A DNA stretch of 64,000 nucleotides from Actinernus sp. WN-2022 (lineage: Eukaryota > Cnidaria > Anthozoa > Actiniaria > Actinernidae). Below, one piece after another: positions 13,210 through 25,829 of the stretch (within the stretch, counting starts at the first letter, position 1; each line of letters starts with the position of its first letter). A program made the translations under genes and the position numbers. The stretch covers positions 1-64,000 of the forward strand of contig JAOWCC010000417.1 of assembly GCA_030867875.1 (NCBI GenBank), given 5' to 3'. The notes under the pieces were generated by a model. It was not told the origin of the DNA, did not search any database, and saw only the letters and a program-made list of their open reading frames with translations.

Positions 13210-15679
13210 CATTCCTCATTCCTGATTCATCATTCCTGATTCTTGATTCATCATTCCTGATTCCTGATTGATCATTCCTCTTTCCTGATTGATCATTCCT
13301 CATTCCTGATTCATCATTCCTGATTCCTGATTCATCATTGCTGATTCCTGATTCATCATTCATCATTCCTGATTCCTGATTCATCATTCCTGATTCATCA
13401 TTCATCATTCCTGATTCATCATTGCTGATTCCTGATTCATCATTCCTGATTCATCATTCCTGATTCATCATTCATCATTCCTGATTCATCATTCATCATT
13501 CCTGATTCATCATTCCTTATTCCTGATTCCTGATTCATCATTCCTGATTCCTGATTCCTGATTCATCATTCATCATTCCTGATTCGTCATTCATCATTCC
13601 TGATTCATCATTCCTGATTCCTGATTCATCATTCCTGATTCCTGATTCCTGATTCATCATTCCTGATTCATTATTCCTGATTCCTGATTCCTGATTCATC
13701 ATTCATCATTCCTGATTCGTCATTCATCATTCCTGATTCATCATTCCTGATTCATCATTCCTGATTCCTGATTCCTGATTCATCATTCCTGATTCATCAT
13801 TCCTGATTCCTGATTCATCATTCCTGATTCCTGAATCACCATTCCTGATTCCTGATTCATCATTCCTCTTTCCTGATTCATCATTCCTGATTCCTGATTC
13901 ATCATTCCTGATTCCTGATTCATCATTCCTCATTCCTGATTCATCAATCCTCATTCCTGATTCATCATTCCTGATTCCTGATTGAACATTCCTCTTTCCT
14001 GATTGATCATTCCTCATTCCTGATTCATCATTCCTGATTCCTGATTCATCATTCCTGATTCCTGATTGATCACTCCTGATTCCTGATTCCTGATTCCTGA
14101 TTCATCATTCCTGATTCCTGATTCATCATTGCTGATTCCTGATTCATCATTCATCATTCATCATTCCTGATTCCTGATTCATCATTCCTGATTCATCATT
14201 CATCATTCCTGATTCATCATTGCTGATTCCTGATTCATCATTCCTGATTCATCATTCCTGATTCATCATTCCTTATTCCTGATTCATCATTCCTGATTCC
14301 TTATACCTGATTCATCATTCCTGATTCCTGATTCATCATTCATCATTCCTGATTCATCATTCATCATTCCTGATTCATCATTCCTTATTCCTGATTCATC
14401 ATTCATCATTCCTGATTCATCATTGCTGATTCCTGATTCATCATTCCTGATTCATCATTCCTGATTCATCATTCCTGATTCATCATTCATCATTCCTGAT
14501 TCATCATTCCTGATTCCTGATTCATCATTCCTGATTCCTGATTCCTGATTCATCATTCCTGATTCATTATTCCTGATTCATCATTCATCATTCCTGATTC
14601 ATCATTCCTGATTCCTGATTCCTGATTCATCATTCCTGATTCATCATTCCTGATTCCTGATTCATCATTCATGATTCCTGATTCATCATTCCTGATTCCT
14701 GATTCATCATTCCTGATTCCTGATTCATCATTCCTGATTCATGATTCAACATTCCTGATTCCTGATTCATCAATCCTCTTTCATGATTCATCATTCCTGA
14801 TTCCTGATTCATCATTCCTGATTCCTGATTCATCATTCCTGATTCCTGATTCCTGATTCATCATTCCTGATTCATCATTCCTGATTCATCATTCATCATT
14901 CCTGATTCATCATTCCTGATTCCTGATTCATCATTGCTGATTTCTGATTCATCATTCATCATACCTGATTCCTGATTCATCATTCCTGATTCATCATTCA
15001 TCATTCCTGATTCCTGATTCATCATTCCTGATTCATCATTCATCATTCCTGATTCATCATTCCTGAATCATCATTCCTGATTCCTGATTCATCATTCCTG
15101 ATTCCTGATTCATCATTGCTGATTTCTGATTCATCATTCATCATACCTGATTCCTGATTCATCATTCCTGATTCATCATTCATCATTCCTGATTCCTGAA
15201 TCACCATTCCTGATTCCTGATTCATCATTCCTCTTTCCTGATTCATCATTCCTGATTCCTGATTCATCATTCCTGATTCCTGATTCATCATTCCTCATTC
15301 CTGATTCATCAATCCTCATTCCTGATTCATCATTCCTGATTCCTGATTGAACATTCCTCTTTCCTGATTGATCATTCCTCATTCCTGATTCATCATTCCT
15401 GATTCCTGATTGAACATTCCTCTTTCCTGATTGATCATTCCTCATTCCTGATTCATCATTCCTGATTCCTGATTCATCATTCCTGATTCCTGATTGATCA
15501 CTCCTGATTCCTGATTCCTGATTCCTGATTCATCATTCCTGATTCCTGATTCATCATTGCTGATTCCTGATTCATCATTCATCATTCATCATTCCTGATT
15601 CCTGATTCATCATTCCTGATTCATCATTCATCATTCCTGATTCATCATTGCTGATTCCTGATTCATCATTCCTGATTCA
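12992..15679 (+). repeat. 2.7-kb domain II higher-order repeat, first copy
   Basis: Landmarks at 13239 (ATTCTTG), 13727, 14671, 14861 and 15176 recur 2,709 bp downstream at 15948, 16436, 17380, 17570 and 17885. This copy differs by an additional 63-bp tandem duplication at 15346-15471, after which the offset falls to 2,646 bp (15496 to 18142). It also lacks one 21-bp A-A-B unit present in the second copy. The AATCACC form of the marker first appears in this segment, near 13834, separating domain II from domain I. Confidence 0.85.
15346..15471 (+). repeat. 63-bp tandem duplication (9 heptamers)
   Basis: Copies are 15346-15408 and 15409-15471. Each starts with ATTGAAC, ATTCCTC, TTTCCTG, ATTGATC, ATTCCTC. 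The homologous place in the neighbouring 2.7-kb copy (near 18055) has a single ATTGAAC, so this is a young local event. It accounts exactly for the offset change from 2,709 to 2,646 bp between the two copies. Confidence 0.92.
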
Positions 15680-18388
15680 TCATTCCTGATTCATCATTCC
15701 TGATTCATCATTCATCATTCCTGATTCATCATTCCTTATTCCTGATTCATCATTCCTCTTTCCTGATTCATCATTCCTGATTCCTGATTCATCATTCCTG
15801 ATTCCTGATTCATCATTCCTGATTCCTGATTCATCATTCCTCATTCCTGATTCATCAATCCTCATTCCTGATTCATCATTCCTGATTCCTGATTGATCAT
15901 TCCTCTTTCCTGATTGATCATTCCTCATTCCTGATTCATCATTCCTGATTCTTGATTCATCATTCCTGATTCCTGATTGATCATTCCTCTTTCCTGATTG
16001 ATCATTCCTCATTCCTGATTCATCATTCCTGATTCCTGATTCATCATTGCTGATTCCTGATTCATCATTCATCATTCCTGATTCCTGATTCATCATTCCT
16101 GATTCATCATTCATCATTCCTGATTCATCATTGCTGATTCCTGATTCATCATTCCTGATTCATCATTCCTGATTCATCATTCATCATTCCTGATTCATCA
16201 TTCATCATTCCTGATTCATCATTCCTTATTCCTGATTCCTGATTCATCATTCCTGATTCCTGATTCCTGATTCATCATTCATCATTCCTGATTCGTCATT
16301 CATCATTCCTGATTCATCATTCCTGATTCCTGATTCATCATTCCTGATTCCTGATTCCTGATTCATCATTCCTGATTCATTATTCCTGATTCCTGATTCC
16401 TGATTCATCATTCATCATTCCTGATTCGTCATTCATCATTCCTGATTCATCATTCCTGATTCATCATTCCTGATTCCTGATTCCTGATTCATCATTCCTG
16501 ATTCATCATTCCTGATTCCTGATTCATCATTCCTGATTCCTGAATCACCATTCCTGATTCCTGATTCATCATTCCTCTTTCCTGATTCATCATTCCTGAT
16601 TCCTGATTCATCATTCCTGATTCCTGATTCATCATTCCTCATTCCTAATTCATCAATCCTCATTCCTGATTCATCATTCCTGATTCCTGATTGAACATTC
16701 CTCTTTCCTGATTGATCATTCCTCATTCCTGATTCATCATTCCTGATTCCTGATTCATCATTCCTGATTCCTGATTGATCACTCCTGATTCCTGATTCCT
16801 GATTCCTGATTCATCATTCCTGATTCCTGATTCATCATTGCTGATTCCTGATTCATCATTCATCATTCATCATTCCTGATTCCTGATTCATCATTCCTGA
16901 TTCATCATTCATCATTCCTGATTCATCATTGCTGATTCCTGATTCATCATTCCTGATTCATCATTCCTGATTCATCATTCCTTATTCCTGATTCATCATT
17001 CCTGATTCCTTATACCTGATTCATCATTCCTGATTCCTGATTCATCATTCATCATTCCTGATTCATCATTCATCATTCCTGATTCATCATTCCTTATTCC
17101 TGATTCATCATTCATCATTCCTGATTCATCATTGCTGATTCCTGATTCATCATTCCTGATTCATCATTCCTGATTCATCATTCCTGATTCATCATTCATC
17201 ATTCCTGATTCATCATTCCTGATTCCTGATTCATCATTCCTGATTCCTGATTCCTGATTCATCATTCCTGATTCATTATTCCTGATTCATCATTCATCAT
17301 TCCTGATTCATCATTCCTGATTCCTGATTCCTGATTCATCATTCCTGATTCATCATTCCTGATTCCTGATTCATCATTCATGATTCCTGATTCATCATTC
17401 CTGATTCCTGATTCATCATTCCTGATTCCTGATTCATCATTCCTGATTCATGATTCAACATTCCTGATTCCTGATTCATCAATCCTCTTTCATGATTCAT
17501 CATTCCTGATTCCTGATTCATCATTCCTGATTCCTGATTCATCATTCCTGATTCCTGATTCCTGATTCATCATTCCTGATTCATCATTCCTGATTCATCA
17601 TTCATCATTCCTGATTCATCATTCCTGATTCCTGATTCATCATTGCTGATTTCTGATTCATCATTCGTCATACCTGATTCCTGATTCATCATTCCTGATT
17701 CATCATTCATCATTCCTGATTCCTGATTCATCATTCCTGATTCATCATTCATCATTCCTGATTCATCATTCCTGAATCATCATTCCTGATTCCTGATTCA
17801 TCATTCCTGATTCCTGATTCATCATTGCTGATTTCTGATTCATCATTCATCATACCTGATTCCTGATTCATCATTCCTGATTCATCATTCATCATTCCTG
17901 ATTCCTGAATCACCATTCCTGATTCCTGATTCATCATTCCTCTTTCCTGATTCATCATTCCTGATTCCTGATTCATCATTCCTGATTCCTGATTCATCAT
18001 TCCTCATTCCTGATTCATCAATCCTCATTCCTGATTCATCATTCCTGATTCCTGATTGAACATTCCTCTTTCCTGATTGATCATTCCTCATTCCTGATTC
18101 ATCATTCCTGATTCCTGATTCATCATTCCTGATTCCTGATTGATCACTCCTGATTCCTGATTCCTGATTCCTGATTCATCATTCCTGATTCCTGATTCAT
18201 CATTGCTGATTCCTGATTCATCATTCATCATTCATCATTCCTGATTCCTGATTCATCATTCCTGATTCATCATTCATCATTCCTGATTCATCATTGCTGA
18301 TTCCTGATTCATCATTCCTGATTCATCATTCCTGATTCATCATTCCTGATTCATCATTCATCATTCCTGATTCATCATTCCTTATTCC
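15680..18388 (+). repeat. 2.7-kb domain II higher-order repeat, second copy
   Basis: This is the second copy of the 2.7-kb segment. It carries one more 21-bp unit in its ATTCTTG-bearing stretch than the first copy, and private substitutions such as ATTCCTA at 16641-16647 and ATTCGTC in place of ATTCATC near 17667. The right edge is set by length only. The 1,400-bp repeat pair beginning at 17380 overlaps it, because the levels of repeat are nested. Confidence 0.78.
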
Positions 18389-19337
18389 TGATTCATCATT
18401 CCTGATTCCTTATACCTGATTCATCATTCCTGATTCCTGATTCATCATTCATCATTCCTGATTCATCATTCATCATTCCTGATTCATCATTCCTTATTCC
18501 TGATTCATCATTCATCATTCCTGATTCATCATTGCTGATTCCTGATTCATCATTCCTGATTCATCATTCCTGATTCATCATTCCTGATTCATCATTCATC
18601 ATTCCTGATTCATCATTCCTGATTCCTGATTCATCATTCCTGATTCCTGATTCCTGATTCATCATTCCTGATTCATTATTCCTGATTCATCATTCATCAT
18701 TCCTGATTCATCATTCCTGATTCCTGATTCCTGATTCATCATTCCTGATTCATCATTCCTGATTCCTGATTCATCATTCATGATTCCTGATTCATCATTC
18801 CTGATTCCTGATTCATCATTCCTGATTCCTGATTCATCATTCCTGATTCATGATTCAACATTCCTGATTCCTGATTCATCAATCCTCTTTCATGATTCAT
18901 CATTCCTGATTCCTGATTCATCATTCCTGATTCCTGATTCATCATTCCTGATTCCTGATTCCTGATTCATCATTCCTGATTCATCATTCCTGATTCATCA
19001 TTCATCATTCCTGATTCATCATTCCTGATTCCTGATTCATCATTGCTGATTTCTGATTCATCATTCATCATACCTGATTCCTGATTCATCATTCCTGATT
19101 CATCATTCATCATTCCTGATTCCTGATTCATCATTCCTGATTCATCATTCATCATTCCTGATTCATCATTCCTGAATCATCATTCCTGATTCCTGATTCA
19201 TCATTCCTGATTCCTGATTCATCATTGCTGATTTCTGATTCATCATTCATCATACCTGATTCCTGATTCATCATTCCTGATTCATCATTCATCATTCCTG
19301 ATTCCTGATTCATCATTCCTGATTCATCATTCATCAT
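17380..19337 (+). repeat. 1,400-bp (200-heptamer) repeat pair, first occurrence
   Basis: Landmarks at 17380 and 17570 recur at 18780 and 18970, exactly 1,400 bp later. In the first member the 182-bp doublet is broken: its second half is fused to the right part of an AATCACC block near 17885. The second member has the intact doublet (18970-19337). The same pair of an interrupted then an intact doublet occurs again at 28173-30130, 50075-52032 and 57285-59242, each with 1,400-bp spacing. The group was therefore duplicated as a whole. Confidence 0.87.
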
Positions 19338-19426
19338 TCCTGATTCATCATTCCTGAATCATCATTCCTGATTCCTGATTCATCATTCCTGATTCCTGAT
19401 TCATCATTCCTGATTCCTGATTCATC

Positions 19427-19432
19427 ATCCTG
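19427..19432 (+). other. Six-base unit: first register break in the array
   Basis: The unit reads ATCCTG, a one-base deletion from ATTCCTG. Units start at positions congruent to 2 modulo 7 from base 2 to here, and at positions congruent to 1 afterwards. The deletion lies within an additional A-A-B unit that the related copy near 52.1 kb lacks; the offset between the two regions changes from 32,695 to 32,675 bp across this spot. It could be a real mutation or a consensus error. Confidence 0.95.
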
Positions 19433-19808
19433 ATTCCTGATTGATCACTCCTGATTCCTGATTCCTGATTCCTGATTCATCATTCCTGATTCATCATTCC
19501 TGATTCCTGATTCATCATTGCTGATTCCTGATTCATCATTCATCATTCCTGATTCCTGATTCCTCATTCCTGATTCATCATTGCTGATTCCTGATTCATC
19601 ATTGCTGATTCCTGATTCATCATTCCTGATTCCTGATTCCTGATTCATCATTCCTGATTCATCATTCCTGATTCATCATTCCTTATTCCTGATTCATCAT
19701 TCCTGATTCCTGATTCCTGATTCATCATTCCTGATTCCTGATTCCTGATTCATCATTCCTGATTCATTATTCCTGATTCATCATTCATCATTCCTGATTC
19801 ATCATTCC

Positions 19809-20900
19809 TGATTCCTGATTCCTGATTCATCATTCCTGATTCATCATTCCTGATTCCTGATTCATCATTCATGATTCCTGATACATCATTCCTGATTCCT
19901 GATTCATCATTCCTGATTCCTGATTCATCATTCCTGATTCATGATTCAACATTCCTGATTCCTGATTCATCAATCCCCTTTCATGATTCATCATTCCTGA
20001 TTCCTGATTCATCATTCCTGATTCCTGATTCATCATTGCTGATTCCTGATTCCTGATTCATCATTCATCATTCATCATTCCTGATTCCTGATTCCTGATT
20101 CATCATTCCTGATTCATCATTCATCATTCCTGATTCATCAATCCTCATTCCTGATTCATCATTCCTGATTCCTGATTGAACATTCCTCTTTCCTGATTGA
20201 TCATTCCTCATTCCTGATTCATCATTCCTGATTCCTGATTCATCATTCCTGATTCCTGATTGATCACTCCTGATTCCTGATTCCTGATTCCTGATTCATC
20301 ATTCCTGATTCCTGATTCATCATTGCTGATTCCTGATTCATCATTCATCATTCCTGATTCCTGATTCCTGATTCATCATTCCTGATTCATCATTCCTGAT
20401 TCCTGATTCATCATTCATGATTCCTGATACATCATTCCTGATTCCTGATTCATCATTCCTGATTCCTGATTCATCATTCCTGATTCATGATTCAACATTC
20501 CTGATTCCTGATTCATCAATCCCCTTTCATGATTCATCATTCCTGATTCCTGATTCATCATTCCTGATTCCTGATTCATCATTGCTGATTCCTGATTCCT
20601 GATTCATCATTCATCATTCATCATTCCTGATTCCTGATTCCTGATTCATCATTCCTGATTCATCATTCATCATTCCTGATTCATCAATCCTCATTCCTGA
20701 TTCATCATTCCTGATTCCTGATTGAACATTCCTCTTTCCTGATTGATCATTCCTCATTCCTGATTCATCATTCCTGATTCCTGATTCATCATTCCTGATT
20801 CCTGATTGATCACTCCTGATTCCTGATTCCTGATTCCTGATTCATCATTCCTGATTCCTGATTCATCATTGCTGATTCCTGATTCATCATTCATCATTCA
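19809..20900 (+). repeat. 546-bp tandem duplication (78 heptamers)
   Basis: Copies are about 19809-20354 and 20355-20900. The ATACATC/AATCCCC subtype block starts at 19871 and again at 20417, and the ATTGATC-ACTCCTG anchor is at 20262 and 20808; both pairs are 546 bp apart. Upstream of the junction the two flanks differ by single units, which fixes the left breakpoint to within about two heptamers. Confidence 0.87.
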
Positions 20901-22130
20901 TCATTCCTGATTCCTGATTCATCATTCCTGATTCATCATTCATCATTCCTGATTCATCATTGCTGATTCCTGATTCATCATTCCTGATTCATCATTCCTG
21001 ATTCATCATTCCTGATTCATCATTCATCATTCCTGATTCATCATTCCTTATTCCTGATTCATCATTCCTCTTTCCTGATTCATCATTCCTGATTCCTGAT
21101 TCATCATTCCTGATTCCTGATTCATCATTCCTCATTCCTGATTCATCAATCCTCATTCCTGATTCATCATTCCTGATTCCTGATTGATCATTCCTCTTTC
21201 CTGATTGATCATTCCTCATTCCTGATTCATCATTCCTGATTCTTGATTCATCATTCCTGATTCCTGATTGATCATTCCTCTTTCCTGATTGATCATTCCT
21301 CATTCCTGATTCATCATTCCTCATTCCTGATTCATCATTGCTGATTCCTGATTCATCATTCATCATTCCTGATTCCTGATTCATCATTCCTGATTCATCA
21401 TTCATCATTCCTGATTCATCATTGCTGATTCCTGATTCATCATTCCTGATTCATCATTCCTGATTCATCATTCATCATTCCTGATTCATCATTCATCATT
21501 CCTGATTCATCATTCATCATTCCTGATTCATCATTCCTTATTCCTGATTCCTGATTCATCATTCCTGATTCCTGATTCCTGATTCATCATTCATCATTCC
21601 TGATTCGTCATTCATCATTCCTGATTCATCATTCCTGATTCCTGATTCATCATTCCTGATTCCTGATTCCTGATTCATCATTCCTGATTCATTATTCCTG
21701 ATTCCTGATTCCTGATTCATCATTCATCATTCCTGATTCGTCATTCATCATTCCTGATTCATCATTCCTGATTCATCATTCCTGATTCCTGATTCCTGAT
21801 TCATCATTCCTGATTCATCATTCCTGATTCCTGATTCATCATTCCTGATTCCTGAATCACCATTCCTGATTCCTGATTCATCATTCCTCTTTCCTGATTC
21901 ATCATTCCTGATTCCTGATTCATCATTCCTGATTCCTGATTCATCATTCCTCATTCCTGATTCATCAATCCTCATTCCTGATTCATCATTCCTGATTCCT
22001 GATTGAACATTCCTCTTTCCTGATTGATCATTCCTCATTCCTGATTCATCATTCCTGATTCCTGATTCATCATTCCTGATTCCTGATTGATCACTCCTGA
22101 TTCCTGATTCCTGATTCCTGATTCATCATT

Positions 22131-23523
22131 CCTGATTCCTGATTCATCATTGCTGATTCCTGATTCATCATTCATCATTCATCATTCCTGATTCCTGATT
22201 CATCATTCCTGATTCATCATTCATCATTCCTGATTCATCATTGCTGATTCCTGATTCATCATTCCTGATTCATCATTCCTGATTCATCATTCCTGATTCA
22301 TCATTCATCATTCCTGATTCATCATTCCTTATTCCTGATTCATCATTCCTGATTCCTTATACCTGATTCATCATTCCTGATTCCTGATTCATCATTCATC
22401 ATTCCTGATTCATCATTCATCATTCCTGATTCATCATTCCTTATTCCTGATTCATCATTCATCATTCCTGATTCATCATTGCTGATTCCTGATTCATCAT
22501 TCCTGATTCATCATTCCTGATTCATCATTCCTGATTCATCATTCATCATTCCTGATTCATCATTCCTGATTCCTGATTCATCATTCCTGATTCCTGATTC
22601 CTGATTCATCATTCCTGATTCATTATTCCTGATTCATCATTCATCATTCCTGATTCATCATTCCTGATTCCTGATTCCTGATTCATCATTCCTGATTCAT
22701 CATTCCTGATTCCTGATTCATCATTCATGATTCCTGATTCATCATTCCTGATTCCTGATTCATCATTCCTGATTCCTGATTCATCATTCCTGATTCATGA
22801 TTCAACATTCCTGATTCCTGATTCATCAATCCTGATTCCTGATTCATCATTGCTGATTCCTGATTCATCATTCATCATTCATCATTCCTGATTCCTGATT
22901 CATCATTCCTGATTCATCATTCATCATTCCTGATTCATCATTGCTGATTCCTGATTCATCATTCCTGATTCATCATTCCTGATTCATCATTCCTGATTCA
23001 TCATTCATCATTCCTGATTCATCATTCCTTATTCCTGATTCATCATTCCTGATTCCTTATACCTGATTCATCATTCCTGATTCCTGATTCATCATTCATC
23101 ATTCCTGATTCATCATTCATCATTCCTGATTCATCATTCCTGATTCATCATTCATCATTCCTGATTCATCATTGCTGATTCCTGATTCATCATTCCTGAT
23201 TCATCATTCCTGATTCATCATTCCTGATTCATCATTCATCATTCCTGATTCATCATTCCTGATTCCTGATTCATCATTCCTGATTCCTGATTCCTGATTC
23301 ATCATTCCTGATTCATTATTCCTGATTCATCATTCATCATTCCTGATTCATCATTCCTGATTCCTGATTCCTGATTCATCATTCCTGATTCATCATTCCT
23401 GATTCCTGATTCATCATTCATGATTCCTGATTCATCATTCCTGATTCCTGATTCATCATTCCTGATTCCTGATTCATCATTCCTGATTCATGATTCAACA
23501 TTCCTGATTCCTGATTCATCAAT
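22131..23523 (+). repeat. About 700-bp tandem duplication with a truncated block at the junction
   Basis: Sequence from about 22131 repeats from 22831 with an offset of 700 bp, falling to 693 bp after one heptamer is lost (an ATTCCTT present near 22438 is missing near 23139). The ATTCATG/ATTCAAC block starting at 22727 stops at about 22830, where AATCCTG replaces the usual AATCCTC-TTTCATG. It runs directly into the sequence that follows the anchor pair. The second copy of the block (23420) is complete. Confidence 0.86.
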
Positions 23524-25256
23524 CCTCTTTCATGATTCATCATTCCTGATTCCTGATTCATCATTCCTGATTCCTGATTCATCATTCCTGATTCCTGATT
23601 CCTGATTCATCATTCCTGATTCATCATTCCTGATTCATCATTCATCATTCCTGATTCATCATTCCTGATTCCTGATTCATCATTGCTGATTTCTGATTCA
23701 TCATTCATCATACCTGATTCCTGATTCATCATTCCTGATTCATCATTCATCATTCCTGATTCCTGATTCATCATTCCTGATTCATCATTCATCATTCCTG
23801 ATTCATCATTCCTGAATCATCATTCCTGATTCCTGATTCATCATTCCTGATTCCTGATTCATCATTGCTGATTTCTGATTCATCATTCATCATACCTGAT
23901 TCCTGATTCATCATTCCTGATTCATCATTCATCATTCCTGATTCCTGAATCACCATTCCTGATTCCTGATTCATCATTCCTCTTTCCTGATTCATCATTC
24001 CTGATTCCTGATTCATCATTCCTGATTCCTGATTCATCATTCCTCATTCCTGATTCATCAATCCTCATTCCTGATTCATCATTCCTGATTCCTGATTGAA
24101 CATTCCTCTTTCCTGATTGATCATTCCTCATTCCTGATTCATCATTCCTGATTCCTGATTCATCATTCCTGATTCCTGATTGATCACTCCTGATTCCTGA
24201 TTCCTGATTCCTGATTCATCATTCCTGATTCCTGATTCATCATTGCTGATTCCTGATTCATCATTCATCATTCATCATTCCTGATTCCTGATTCATCATT
24301 CCTGATTCATCATTCATCATTCCTGATTCATCATTGCTGATTCCTGATTCATCATTCCTGATTCATCATTCCTGATTCATCATTCCTGATTCATCATTCA
24401 TCATTCCTGATTCATCATTCCTTATTCCTGATTCATCATTCCTGATTCCTTATACCTGATTCATCATTCCTGATTCCTGATTCATCATTCATCATTCCTG
24501 ATTCATCATTCCTTATTCCTGATTCATCATTCATCATTCCTGATTCATCATTGCTGATTCCTGATTCATCATTCCTGATTCATCATTCCTGATTCATCAT
24601 TCCTGATTCATCATTCCTGATTCATCATTCATCATTCCTGATTCATCATTCCTGATTCCTGATTCATCATTCCTGATTCCTGATTCCTGATTCATCATTC
24701 CTGATTCATTATTCCTGATTCATCATTCATCATTCCTGATTCATCATTCCTGATTCCTGATTCCTGATTCATCATTCCTGATTCATCATTCCTGATTCCT
24801 GATTCATCATTCATGATTCCTGATTCATCATTCCTGATTCCTGATTCATCATTCCTGATTCCTGATTCATCATTCCTGATTCATGATTCAACATTCCTGA
24901 TTCCTGATTCATCAATCCTCTTTCATGATTCATCATTCCTGATTCCTGATTCATCATTCCTGATTCCTGATTCATCATTCCTGATTCCTGATTCCTGATT
25001 CATCATTCCTGATTCATCATTCCTGATTCATCATTCATCATTCCTGATTCATCATTCCTGATTCCTGATTCATCATTGCTGATTTCTGATTCATCATTCA
25101 TCATACCTGATTCCTGATTCATCATTCCTGATTCATCATTCATCATTCCTGATTCCTGATTCATCATTCCTGATTCATCATTCATCATTCCTGATTCATC
25201 ATTCCTGAATCATCATTCCTGATTCCTGATTCATCATTCCTGATTCCTGATTCATC

Positions 25257-25424
25257 ATTCATGATTCCTGATACATCATTCCTGATTCCTGATTCATCAT
25301 TCATCATTCCTGATTCATCATTCCTGATTCCTGATTCATCATTCATGATTCCTGATACATCATTCCTGATTCATCATTCCTGATTCCTGATTCATCATTC
25401 CTGATTCATGATTCAACATTCCTG
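25257..25424 (+). repeat. 84-bp duplication of a block start
   Basis: ATTCATG followed by ATTCCTG and ATACATC begins at 25257 and again at 25341, 84 bp apart. The first is a stub that ends before its ATTCAAC; the second continues to the full AATCCCC subtype but lacks one ATTCCTG unit. Immediately upstream, the second half of the 182-bp doublet that should follow 25003-25188 is cut short. The site is a recombination junction. Confidence 0.82.
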
Positions 25425-25829
25425 ATTCCTGATTCATCAATCCCCTTTCATGATTCATCATTCCTGATTCCTGATTCATCATTCCTGATTCCTGATTCAT
25501 CATTGCTGATTCCTGATTCCTGATTCATCATTCATCATTCATCATTCCTGATTCCTGATTCCTGATTCATCATTCCTGATTCATCATTCATCATTCCTGA
25601 TTCATCAATCCTCATTCCTGATTCATCATTCCTGATTCCTGATTGAACATTCCTCTTTCCTGATTGATCATTCCTCATTCCTGATTCATCATTCCTGATT
25701 CCTGATTCATCATTCCTGATTCCTGATTGATCACTCCTGATTCCTGATTCCTGATTCCTGATTCATCATTCCTGATTCCTGATTCATCATTGCTGATTCC
25801 TGATTCATCATTCATCATTCCTGATTCCT

